22,418 nucleotides of DNA, taken from contig DASQHM010000246.1 in assembly GCA_035632095.1 (NCBI GenBank), forward strand, positions 1 through 22,418, read 5' to 3'. This document shows positions 5,544-12,748 of the stretch, one piece after another. A program made the translations under genes and the position numbers. The notes under the pieces were generated by a model. That model was not told where the DNA came from. It saw nothing but the letters and a program-made list of their open reading frames with translations, and did not search any database. Positions within the stretch are counted from its first letter, which is position 1; each line of letters starts with the position of its first letter. This DNA comes from DASQHM01 sp035632095. GTDB lineage: Bacteria; Pseudomonadota; Alphaproteobacteria; Ferrovibrionales; Ferrovibrionaceae.

Positions 5544-6836
5544 CTATTTGAACGCATCCACGATGATCTTCCAGTCTGCGAGCGTGATGCCGGCGGCGGC
5601 GCCGGTGGTCTTGTTCAGGATCACGATTTCGGTCGAGGGGATGATCACGTTCACATTGGTCGCATCGACGAAGACTTGCGGGTTCAGGCTATTGCCGCCC
5701 GCCGTGATCGCCGAGGAGGAAATCTGCAGCGTGTCGCCGACATTATAGTTTTGCTCCGGCGTGACGTTCTGCAGGAACAACGAGACGATGGCGGGTGTGG
5801 CACCCAGCGCGTGGGCGACCGTGAGCGTATTGCCGGCGGCCGGAATACCCTGCGGCGTCGAGGTAAAACGGCTGAGGTTCGCTTGCTGCCATTGCTTGGC
5901 CGGCTGGCGGTAGAGCAGGTTGCCGAGCGCATCGACCACCATCGCCGCAAACCCAGAGGTTTCGCCCGCCGGTATTTGCGTCGGCGACGCGGCCATGGTG
6001 GTGATGTAGGTAAAGCCGCCGTTCGTCGCGTTCTGGCCGATCTGCGTGCCCGAGCCGAGAAACACATCCTGGCCGCTGTCGATCAATTCGCCCTGGGCGA
6101 GAGTGCCGCCCGTCGTCGCCGTCGATAGCTTGATGCGGCCGGGCACCGTCGTGGTCGATGGCGCCGCATCGACCTGCATCACGATTTGCGCTGCATTGTC
6201 GTAAGCGCCGCCGGAAAAGCCGAACCCTTGGTATGCAACAATATTGTCGTTGTTGCTCACCGTCGTCGGTGCCGCAATGGTCCCGCGCGCCTTGGCTCCG
6301 CTGATGCCGACGCCGTTCGAGGTCCCTGACGCCTTGACCACATCAAGCTCGTCGCCGCTCGACGTGTTGCTCTGAATCACCAGCCCGAGGACCGTAAGAT
6401 TTGGCACATTGAACGGCGGCACGCCGAGCGTCAGCACGCCGTTCGTATCGAGGCGCGCGTTTTCGGTGCCGCCATTGGCAAAGCCGATGGCATTGTTCGC
6501 CGGGCGGAACAGGCCGGTGGTCGGATCGCCGAAGTTGAGCGCCGGCGCGGCCGCGTTGCCGTTCGGCAGCGTGACCACGCCGGCCGAGACGGTGAGTCCC
6601 GCCTGCCCGGTAATCAGCCCGGTGACGGTGAGCGTGCCGGTGATGGTGCCGCCGGAGTTCGGGAACAAGCTGTTGTTGGCGCAATTCAGGATGTTGTTGA
6701 AGTTCGACATCACCTGATTGGCATCGGCCGTCTGCCCGTTCTGCAGGGTGAACGGATAGCCGGCGCAGATCGCCGCTTCGGCTTCGCTTGCGCCGAAAGC
6801 CGCCAGGAACGCCAATGCCGCCAGGAGCTTCTTCAT
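5544..6836 (-). CDS. secreted tail fibre/appendage-like protein, 430 aa
   Basis: ATG 6836 overlaps the preceding stop (ATGA) and opens a clean signal peptide (MKKLLAALAFLAAFGASEAEA, cleaved before AICAG). The mature start, AICAGYPFTLQNGQTADANQ then VMSNFNNILNCANN, resembles the N-terminal anchoring segment of many phage tail fibre proteins. TGTLTVTGLITGQAGLTVSA and NFGDPTTGLFRPANNAIGFA follow, a pattern common in fibre shafts that precede chaperone-type tips. The final third is beta-rich and ends ITLADWKIIVDAFK. By place, two genes after the tail nozzle-like protein, it would be a fibre. The signal peptide is the anomaly. A longer in-frame start at 6926 would overlap the 59-aa gene and remove the signal peptide's natural position, so I reject it. 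Confidence 0.8.
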   Translation of the reverse strand: MKKLLAALAFLAAFGASEAEAAICAGYPFTLQNGQTADANQVMSNFNNILNCANNSLFPNSGGTITGTLTVTGLITGQAGLTVSAGVVTLPNGNAAAPALNFGDPTTGLFRPANNAIGFANGGTENARLDTNGVLTLGVPPFNVPNLTVLGLVIQSNTSSGDELDVVKASGTSNGVGISGAKARGTIAAPTTVSNNDNIVAYQGFGFSGGAYDNAAQIVMQVDAAPSTTTVPGRIKLSTATTGGTLAQGELIDSGQDVFLGSGTQIGQNATNGGFTYITTMAASPTQIPAGETSGFAAMVVDALGNLLYRQPAKQWQQANLSRFTSTPQGIPAAGNTLTVAHALGATPAIVSLFLQNVTPEQNYNVGDTLQISSSAITAGGNSLNPQVFVDATNVNVIIPSTEIVILNKTTGAAAGITLADWKIIVDAFK

Positions 6837-7012
6837 CGCTCGATCCTCAAGCATTCCAGCAAGCTCGGCTCGTGGAATTTCTCGCCCCACTTGGCTGTGC
6901 CGAGCCTGTGACTGTCCGGCTGGCACCAGTCCTGCCGGGTCACGCTCGCCAGCACCCCGACGAAGACCAGGAGAAGCACGACCGCCAGCCAGAGAATTGC
7001 CACGAGTCGCAT
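6833..7012 (-). CDS. small membrane-anchored protein, 59 aa
   Basis: ATG 7012 follows the stop of the upstream gene by one base, and its stop overlaps the next start (ATGA), so it is embedded in the coupled tail operon. Residues 2-24 are a hydrophobic anchor (LVAILWLAVVLLLVFVGVLA). A short polar tail follows with two cysteines (QDWCQPDSHRLGTAKWGEKF, ending LLECLRIER). It could be a signal-anchored periplasmic peptide. No known family is recognised; a lysis or membrane-adaptor role is only a guess. Confidence 0.65.
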   Translation of the reverse strand: MRLVAILWLAVVLLLVFVGVLASVTRQDWCQPDSHRLGTAKWGEKFHEPSLLECLRIER

Positions 7013-7013
7013 G

Positions 7014-8891
7014 TCACGCCTGCAACAGATAGCCGAGACGCTCGATCTTGGGATACACGTTGCCGGCGGCGAAGCCAAGCAGGCTGTTGCCGGTCATCCG
7101 ATAGCTCATCTGCTTGAACACGATCGGATTGTGCAACTGGATCTGGTACTGCTTGAAGCTACCGGGGAAGCCGTCCCATGGCGCCGCGCCCCAGACAAAC
7201 GAGCCCCAGACCGAGCCGGTGCTGGCGGCGCCGAAGATCGACACGGTATCAAGCGGCGTGCCGGTCTCGTCGAGCGGCTGCACGGTGATCTGGATATTGG
7301 CCGGGATGCTCAAGCCGTGCGTCATCTCGACAATCGAGTTCTCGGCGCCTTCCTGGTTGTCGGGCCAGAGGCAGGTCTGGAAGGTCCAGCTCAGCGGCGC
7401 GCCGTTCTCGACATAGGCGTCGTTCACCGTCGGGTTGATGGCGCTCGACCAAAGCTGGCCGTTGATGCCGGACGCCGCCAGGATGAAGCCGTGCCCGCTC
7501 ACCACGCCGGCGGCGTTCTGGTTCGCCGCGATCAGCGCCGAGGGGAACGAGTGCGGGCCGTGCCACACCTTGAGCGCGAAGTCGTAGCAGTATTCCTGTA
7601 TCGGCTGGCCAGTCGCGGCGCCATTCTGCACGGATACCCGATAGACGTTCTGATTGAACGATGCCGCCATGCGAGTCGGATTGATCGCGTTGATGAAAGG
7701 CGCGCAGACGCCCTGCCCATTGGCGCCGATCGGATCGGATACCTGGCCGATGAAGTTCACATAGCGCGTGCCGTCCGGGGCCACGAACATCAGGCCCAGC
7801 GTGGTCTGGGCAATGGTGTTCGGAGCATTGGTGCCGACGCCGACGCCGAGCGAATTGATGGCGAGCGCGCCGGCGTTCGGCGCCGAGATCGCCGCATCGC
7901 CGGTAATCTGTTGCATCTCGGTATCGCCCTGGAAGCCGATCAGGGCTTGCAGCACGCCGCCCGTGCTTTGCTGGACGGGCAGGCCGCCCCAGGCGGTGAT
8001 GTCGAGGCCGTTCTTCGGCGTGATCGCCTGCGTCGCATTGGTGATGTTGGTCGGATCGCCCGAATCGGAGAACTGCGCGCCGTTGCCCGGCACGGCATAA
8101 TAGGCGCGGCCGTTGAAGTTCTTCACCGCCACCGGGCGCTTGACCAGATTGTTCAGATTGGTGTCGCCGGCGCCCCAGAGCGGCGCCGCCTGCGTGCCGC
8201 CGGATACCGTCAAGGTCACGCCGTTGTTGCTGCCGGTCGCCGCGGCCGAGAGCACCACGGACATGCCGCCGACTGCGATCGACTTGATGGTGGTGCCGGC
8301 CGGGATATCGCCGGCGCTCGAGCTTATGGTCATGCCGGGCTTCCACCCGGCGGTCAGCACATTGGTCGAAAGCGTGTCGAGGGTCGTGTTCGAGTGCGTG
8401 TCGCCGGTCACCGTCGTCGAGGTGAAGCCGGAGATGTCGAGCCAGCCGATCTTGTTCGCGCCGGTGAAGCCCGGATGGGTGAAAATGATGCGCGAGTCGA
8501 TAATGTCGGCGGTCGGCGGCTCCCAGTCGCCGGTCGTCGCCTGCGTCGTCGGCAGGTTGGTGCTGAGTTCGCCCGAAATGGCGTTGAAGGCGGAAAGTTG
8601 CAAATCGAAGCAGAACGGCACGCTCTTGCCGGCGAAGTCGGCGGTGCCGATCATGCCGTAGGCAAAGCGGCCGACGGTGATCAGGCACTCGATCGGGCCG
8701 GGCGTGGTGAAGCCGGCGAAGCTGGTGACGCTGGCGGCCGCCGGACGCGGCACCCAGATCCCGCGCGTGCTCGACGCCAGGATCAGATTGGCCAAGCTCT
8801 GCATCGCGCCGGGAAAGGCATTGGTGCCGTCGATCGCATCCGACAGACCAATAGGCCGGAAGATGGCCGGGCGTGTGTTGCGGAGCGCCAT
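7014..8891 (-). CDS. P22 gp10-like tail/DNA-stabilisation (nozzle) protein, 625 aa
   Basis: ATG 8891 shares a base with the stop of the adaptor gene (TGATG). The size, the place directly after a gp4/gp11-type adaptor, and sequence features fit the family of packaged-DNA stabilisation proteins that form the tail tube or nozzle in short-tailed phages. These features are an N-terminal RPAIFRPIGLSDAIDGTNAF (about 7-26), NFNGRAYYAVPGNGAQFSDSGD, a run of propeller-like strands such as RYVNFIGQVSDPIGA, and the C-terminal FKQMSYRMTGNSLLGFAAG (about 595-613). Residues about 159-232 form an Ig-like Thr/Ser/Gly-rich insertion (GWKPGMTIS ... IPAGTTIKSI ... GVTLTVSGG) that also occurs in the 192-aa gene. 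The family call rests on layout and position more than on a diagnostic motif. Confidence 0.7.
   Translation of the reverse strand: MALRNTRPAIFRPIGLSDAIDGTNAFPGAMQSLANLILASSTRGIWVPRPAAASVTSFAGFTTPGPIECLITVGRFAYGMIGTADFAGKSVPFCFDLQLSAFNAISGELSTNLPTTQATTGDWEPPTADIIDSRIIFTHPGFTGANKIGWLDISGFTSTTVTGDTHSNTTLDTLSTNVLTAGWKPGMTISSSAGDIPAGTTIKSIAVGGMSVVLSAAATGSNNGVTLTVSGGTQAAPLWGAGDTNLNNLVKRPVAVKNFNGRAYYAVPGNGAQFSDSGDPTNITNATQAITPKNGLDITAWGGLPVQQSTGGVLQALIGFQGDTEMQQITGDAAISAPNAGALAINSLGVGVGTNAPNTIAQTTLGLMFVAPDGTRYVNFIGQVSDPIGANGQGVCAPFINAINPTRMAASFNQNVYRVSVQNGAATGQPIQEYCYDFALKVWHGPHSFPSALIAANQNAAGVVSGHGFILAASGINGQLWSSAINPTVNDAYVENGAPLSWTFQTCLWPDNQEGAENSIVEMTHGLSIPANIQITVQPLDETGTPLDTVSIFGAASTGSVWGSFVWGAAPWDGFPGSFKQYQIQLHNPIVFKQMSYRMTGNSLLGFAAGNVYPKIERLGYLLQA
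8196..8417 (-). repeat. Ig-like module inserted in the gp10-like gene
   Basis: This segment encodes residues 159-232 of the gp10-like protein (TTVTGDTHSNTTL ... GWKPGMTIS ... GNNDD-free end GVTLTVSGG). It is the partner of the module at 10788-11027. Confidence 0.55.
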
Positions 8892-9616
8892 CAGGGCCAG
8901 CCGATGGTCTTGGTCGTGCGAAGGCGATCGAAGGAAGTGCCGAACCGGCGCCGGTCCAGCTTGATCGACTGGCTGCGATTGAGCCGGTCGTCGGCGATGC
9001 GAAGATAGTCGTTCAGCATGCTCCGCGCTTCGGCCAGGAAGGTCTGCATGCGGTCGTCGCCGGTTTCCGCCATGAGCTCGCCCGACACTCGCCGGAGCAG
9101 GTAGGTCTGCATCGGGAAGTACGGCACCGAGGCGGACGATTCGGGCGTCGCAATGTCCGGCGGGATGCGGTAGTAGCGGCCCTGGAACGGGAAGTTGCCG
9201 GACGGCGGCGGGTAGACATAGGCCACCGGCGGCGTCTGGCTCATGTCGGTCGCCAGGAAGAACGGAAACGACAGGTTGCCAGCCTGCTGCACCTGCATGT
9301 CGAACTCGGCCAAGTCGATCGGCTTCATCCGGTAGGGCACGCCCTGCAAGTACCAGAACACGTCATCGGGCAGAAAGCGGAGGAAGTCTGAGGGCAGCGG
9401 ATAGGGGCCGGAGCCGAACAGCCCCTGCGCGCCGAAGGTGCCGTTCAGCCCCGTATTGAAGGTGGAGATGAACGTGCCCTTGATGACATCGAAGTTATAG
9501 GTTTCGGCCAGCTCCTCCAGCACCGCGTTCAGGTACTGGCCGCATTGCGTGGTAAAGCCCGGCGCCTTCGCGATGGCGCAGCAGCGCGCGATCAGTTGCG
9601 ACGCCGAGAGCGACAT
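8891..9616 (-). CDS. head-tail adaptor / tail tubular protein A-like, 241 aa
   Basis: ATG 9616 lies 3 bases after the preceding stop. The N-terminus (SASQLIARCCAIAKAPGFTT then YLNAVLEELAETYNFDVIKG) is the helical start typical of P22 gp4/T7 gp11-type adaptor proteins, which form the ring between portal and tail. A central beta part follows (PLPSDFLRFLPDDVFWYLQG and YRMKPIDLAEFDMQ), with PYFPMQTYLLRRVSGELMAE leading into the C-terminal helices (SMLNDYLRIADDRLNRS). The length of about 240 is in the range of these adaptors. The following gene is the gp10-like partner, as in podovirus gene order. Confidence 0.75.
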   Translation of the reverse strand: MSLSASQLIARCCAIAKAPGFTTQCGQYLNAVLEELAETYNFDVIKGTFISTFNTGLNGTFGAQGLFGSGPYPLPSDFLRFLPDDVFWYLQGVPYRMKPIDLAEFDMQVQQAGNLSFPFFLATDMSQTPPVAYVYPPPSGNFPFQGRYYRIPPDIATPESSASVPYFPMQTYLLRRVSGELMAETGDDRMQTFLAEARSMLNDYLRIADDRLNRSQSIKLDRRRFGTSFDRLRTTKTIGWP

Positions 9617-9619
9617 GGT

Positions 9620-10267
9620 TCATGCCTCGTTGGCCGTCCGGGCTTCCGGCTCGAATGCCTCTTCCTCGGCGTAGTCGGTGAGCGGCGGCTGGCCGATCAT
9701 CTCGCGGAGCGGGTTGATCTGCTCCCGCCAATCCTTCAGCTCGCCCTGGAACTTGCGGATCGAGGTCATCAGCTCCTGGCGATGCCGGTCCTTGTCGCGA
9801 TCGTTCTGCTCGATCTGCTGCCGGGTCGAGGCGATCAGGGCTTTGTGTTGCGCGATCTCACTCCTGGCCTTGCGCCGCGTCTCCTGGTCGTCGCTTCGGG
9901 TCTTCTCCTGCCACTCGGTCATCGAGCGTTCGTACTCGGCGATCTTCACACCGCGCTCGGCCTGCGCCTTGATGAAGTTGCCCTCGGCGATGGCGGCGCC
10001 GGCGATGGCCTGGCGCAGCACGTTGCCGGCGATGCGGAAGGATTTCTCCTTCTCGACCAGATCGTACTTGGCCTTCTGCCGGTCGAGTGCCGCAAACATC
10101 TTGTCGGTCGTCTCGTTGATACGGTCGAGCGACCAGTCGCGCGGCATGTCGGTCATGAAGGTGACTTGCCGGTCGCCGCAATTGGCGACGACGGACACGC
10201 CGAGCTTCCGCTCGTCTTTCGAGTCGGGGGCCGGCAGGTGGACGACCTCTGCGGTTCCTTCCGGCAT
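9620..10267 (-). CDS. coiled-coil virion-region protein of unknown function, 215 aa
   Basis: ATG 10267 overlaps the previous stop (TGATG). The first 45 residues (PEGTAEVVHLPAPDSKDERK then VVANCGDRQVTFMTDMPRDW) look like a small beta unit. Residues about 45-185 are almost entirely charged helix with long Lys/Glu/Arg/Gln heptads (for example EWQEKTRSDDQETRRKARSE). The end is acidic (YAEEEAFEPEARTANEA). It lies between capsid and adaptor genes, so a head-interior, ejected or assembly protein is possible. No family is recognised. Confidence 0.75.
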   Translation of the reverse strand: MPEGTAEVVHLPAPDSKDERKLGVSVVANCGDRQVTFMTDMPRDWSLDRINETTDKMFAALDRQKAKYDLVEKEKSFRIAGNVLRQAIAGAAIAEGNFIKAQAERGVKIAEYERSMTEWQEKTRSDDQETRRKARSEIAQHKALIASTRQQIEQNDRDKDRHRQELMTSIRKFQGELKDWREQINPLREMIGQPPLTDYAEEEAFEPEARTANEA

Positions 10268-10761
10268 CAGGCGGCTCCCTGCGGCGCGTTGGCGATGCCG
10301 GCAACGGAACCGTCCTTCCGCAGCGTGATCTTGGTGTCGCGGCGCTGGTGGTACATGGAGTAGTCGACCTCGCCCTTCCGCATCTTCTCGGCCATCTCGA
10401 CCCGGAACATGGCCTCGCGAAGCTGGTTCGCCACATGCCGCGGCACGGTGTAGGTGCCGGCGTGCATGTAGGTGAAGCCGTTGATGACGATGCCGGGCGT
10501 CGCCGCCGAACGGTCGAGATTAATGGTGATATCGACCATCTCGTCGTTGGTGGCAATGCCGGTGGTGAAGCCTTCTTCCATCTTGAGGCGGCGCCTCTCG
10601 GCCTCGATGACCTCGGCCATGGCGGCTTTGTGGCGCTCGGCCTCGATCTGCTTGCGGGCTTCCGCCTTGGCGCGCTGGATGTCCTCTTTCGACAGAATCG
10701 CCTCGGCATTGCCGGTGATCTGGATCGGCGCGGTCGGTACGGGCGGGGATTTCTGAGCCAT
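10267..10761 (-). CDS. helical virion-region protein of unknown function, 164 aa
   Basis: I choose ATG 10761, which has AGAGG about 6 bases upstream; a longer reading to 11178 runs through the neighbouring gene in the wrong frame. The N-terminus is Pro-rich (AQKSPPVPTAPIQITG), followed by a charged coiled coil (about 24-64, EDIQRAKAEARKQIEAERHK) and a compact second half (GIVINGFTYMHAGTYTVPRH then REAMFRVEMAEKMRKGEVDY). The stop overlaps the next gene. Two consecutive helical proteins after the capsid gene suggest they work together, but no function is known to me. Confidence 0.75.
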   Translation of the reverse strand: MAQKSPPVPTAPIQITGNAEAILSKEDIQRAKAEARKQIEAERHKAAMAEVIEAERRRLKMEEGFTTGIATNDEMVDITINLDRSAATPGIVINGFTYMHAGTYTVPRHVANQLREAMFRVEMAEKMRKGEVDYSMYHQRRDTKITLRKDGSVAGIANAPQGAA

Positions 10762-10769
10762 GGGAACCT

Positions 10770-11348
10770 CTAGCTGTGCGTCCAGGAGCCGGCCGTGATG
10801 GTGATGCCGGTATTGCTGGAGGTGCAGTTTACCTTGACGCCGGGCGCGCTGGCGATGGTCAAAGTGAGGCCATCGGCCGAAATCGTGTCGATGAAGCTCG
10901 ACGCCGGGATGCCGGTGCCGGAGATCGCCATGCCGGCGCCCCAGCCCTGGTTGAGCACGCCGGTTGACGGCGAAGTCACGGTGATGGTCGGGCTGCCGCT
11001 GGTGTTGTTGGCGGTCGCTGTCAAGGTGCTCGGGATGGCTTCGTCCGCCACCAGGATCGGCCAGCCGCTCGGATCGACGAAAATCCAGTCGCCGGGCAGG
11101 ATTTTGAGCACGCCCCGGTTCGGGATATGCAGCAGGCCGCCCTGGACGAAGGCACCGGGCACGATGCGCTGCGTCCATTTCACGGATTGCCCGAGCAATT
11201 CCGACGGCACCTGATCATCGAAGATCAAATTGGCCAGATTGCCGATGTCGGTCGCCGCCGGGAAGCTGGCGCCGCCGCTATAGACCGACGGCCATTGCAA
11301 CCCCTGCAACGTCGTCGTGCCGTTCGTGCCGCCGGTTTTCAAAGCCAT
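10770..11348 (-). CDS. virion-like protein with C-terminal Ig-like module, 192 aa
   Basis: ATG 11348 has TAGGAG 6 bases upstream and lies 12 bases after the major capsid stop. Residues 1-105 form a compact beta-rich part (KTGGTNGTTTLQGLQWPSVY, ILPGDWIFVDPSGWPILVAD). Residues about 108-187 are a Thr/Ser/Gly-rich Ig-like module (SGSPTITVTSPSTG, GWGAGMAISGTGIPASSFID, NTGITITAG) matching the insertion in the gp10-like protein. A gene at this place often encodes a head decoration or head-tail joining protein. The module would suit surface display, but this is inference. Confidence 0.75.
   Translation of the reverse strand: MALKTGGTNGTTTLQGLQWPSVYSGGASFPAATDIGNLANLIFDDQVPSELLGQSVKWTQRIVPGAFVQGGLLHIPNRGVLKILPGDWIFVDPSGWPILVADEAIPSTLTATANNTSGSPTITVTSPSTGVLNQGWGAGMAISGTGIPASSFIDTISADGLTLTIASAPGVKVNCTSSNTGITITAGSWTHS
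10788..11027 (-). repeat. Ig-like module shared with the gp10-like gene
   Basis: This segment encodes residues 108-187 of the 192-aa protein and shares the pattern GW-x2-GM-x-IS ... IPA-x3-I-x-(T/S)I ... T(L/I)T with the segment at 8196-8417. The DNA copies have diverged, so this is homology or convergence at the protein level, not a recent duplication. Confidence 0.55.
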
Positions 11349-11360
11349 GTCAGGCTCCTA

Positions 11361-12704
11361 TCAGCCGAAGGTGCTCGAAAATGCGCTGGTCGATTCGATG
11401 CGGGCAATAAATTGCTGATTTGTAATGCAAACTCCGTAGAGGACCTTCCAGCCCACGATCCGAAGTTGATTCAACCAGTCGCTCTTATCCGCGTCCTTCA
11501 GGTAGGTGTACTTCACGTCGTCGAGCTTGACGATCGCATAGGCGCCCTTGCCGATGACGAAGCTCGGGAACACGGTGACGCCGACGGCCGGCGTGGCGGG
11601 CGGCACCTGCTGGATGCCGACGCCGGTGATGGTGACGGCGGTATTGGCCGGAAGCTGCGTCGCCTGACCTTGCAGCGGCCCGCTGGTCGGGCCCGCGGCC
11701 GACAGCCCGAGATTGTTCGGCGAGCTGCTGGTGCCGACATAGACGTTGAAGGTGAAGCCGGCCACGTTCGGCGTGGTCAAGCTGATCGAGCCGTTGGCGG
11801 CGACCACGATGCCGGTGGAGGCGGCGCTGATGCGCGACTCGTACTGGTTCTGCGTGTCCTGGCCGGTGACCTGGATGAACCAGGTGCCGGCGGTGAAGGT
11901 GCCCCCGCCCGCGACCGCCGCGCCGTTGGTCGCGGCGACGCCGAGGAAGGTCGGCACCATGTTGGACTTGCACCAGCGGGTGCCGCCCCATTCGCCGATC
12001 TCGTAGTTGTAGAGCCGGTTCACGTCGGAATAGGAGCGCGACAGGATCACCGTCGCGTTCGACGACCAGTCGGCCACCACCAGCGGGTGGCAGATGCCGA
12101 CATAGTGCGGCATGCCGCGCGGACTGTCCGAAGCGCGCGCACCGCCGTTCGCCGCCGAGACCTGCGTGTCGGTCTGCTCGTCGCCCATGAAGCGGATGGC
12201 GCCCAAGGTTTCCAGCGCGCCGACGGTGCGGAGCACGGTCGTGGTATCCAGCACGTCGCCGGAGACCAGCGATGCGCGCGAGCCGCGACTATTGACGAAG
12301 TTGACCTGCGTGGTCGCCATCAAGGCATTGAAGCAGTTGCGGTCGAGCGTTTCGCCGATCTGCAGGCCGACCAGCTCGATCGCCTTCTGGAACGGCGCAT
12401 GGAAGATGGTCATCTCGGCGATATCGGTGACCTTGACGCCATCGCCCCATTGCAGCGCCTGGCAGGAGACCTGCTGGATGGTCAGAGGCTCGCCGGCGGG
12501 CGGTACGCCTTCGGCCAAGGGGGCGAAGGGCAGCGGCAGGCGCTGCCAGCGAGTGGCAGTCCAGGTCGAGCCCATGCCCTTCGGCAAGGTCTCGGGATCG
12601 CCGAACTGATGCGCGACCAACTGTTTCCGCGCCAGGGGGAGCGTCTTCTTCGCGATGTAATTGATGACATCGGACTGAAGAGTCGGGGCTGCGTTGATCG
12701 CCAT
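11361..12704 (-). CDS. major capsid protein, N4-gp56-like, with inserted beta domain
   Basis: 447 residues from ATG 12704, with GGAG 8 bases upstream inside a hairpin. The N-terminus (DVINYIAKKTLPLARKQLVA, HQFGDPETLPKGMGSTW) and the motif around residues 234-250 (YEIGEWGGTRWCKSNMVPTF) match the N4-gp56 family of HK97-fold capsid proteins, where a (G)EIG-x(2)-GxR element is typical. The family supplies the shell subunit of the icosahedral head. Residues about 258-375 are an extra Gly/Thr/Ser-rich stretch (TWFIQVTGQDTQNQYESRIS ... FTFNVYVGTSSSPNNLGLSA) that looks like a fibronectin- or Ig-like insertion, after which the core resumes (PSFVIGKGAYAIVKLDDVKY). Place after a scaffold and before head-tail genes agrees. 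Confidence 0.85.
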   Translation of the reverse strand: MAINAAPTLQSDVINYIAKKTLPLARKQLVAHQFGDPETLPKGMGSTWTATRWQRLPLPFAPLAEGVPPAGEPLTIQQVSCQALQWGDGVKVTDIAEMTIFHAPFQKAIELVGLQIGETLDRNCFNALMATTQVNFVNSRGSRASLVSGDVLDTTTVLRTVGALETLGAIRFMGDEQTDTQVSAANGGARASDSPRGMPHYVGICHPLVVADWSSNATVILSRSYSDVNRLYNYEIGEWGGTRWCKSNMVPTFLGVAATNGAAVAGGGTFTAGTWFIQVTGQDTQNQYESRISAASTGIVVAANGSISLTTPNVAGFTFNVYVGTSSSPNNLGLSAAGPTSGPLQGQATQLPANTAVTITGVGIQQVPPATPAVGVTVFPSFVIGKGAYAIVKLDDVKYTYLKDADKSDWLNQLRIVGWKVLYGVCITNQQFIARIESTSAFSSTFG

Positions 12705-12748
12705 CTTTCGTTCTCCGCGCTACGACGGAGAACGATCATCGCTCTCCG
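12705..12748 (-). promoter_or_regulatory. competing hairpins over the capsid gene ribosome site
   Basis: Three 9-base elements follow the scaffold stop on the minus strand: A (12748-12740, CGGAGAGCG), B (12734-12726, CGTTCTCCG) and C (12717-12709, CGGAGAACG). B can pair with A (one G-U pair, 5-base loop) or perfectly with C (8-base loop). C contains the GGAG ribosome site, 8 bases before ATG 12704. The two hairpins exclude each other, so pairing B:C would hide the site and A:B would free it. Confidence 0.6.

Noticed and set aside
7011..9008. Long plus-strand open frame opposite the gp10-like gene
   Set aside because: Its product is Arg/Gly/Ala/His-rich without motifs, as expected from the antisense of a GC-rich gene; the minus frame has family-like features and coupled starts.
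9858..10709. Minus-strand open frame of 283 codons
   Set aside because: Arg/Pro-rich alternative frame of the two coiled-coil genes, which have coupled starts and normal composition.
12482..12739. Minus-strand open frame starting at ATG 12739 with GGAG upstream
   Set aside because: Arg/Ser-rich product in the wrong frame of the capsid gene; the ribosome-like site is better explained as arm A of the hairpin pair.
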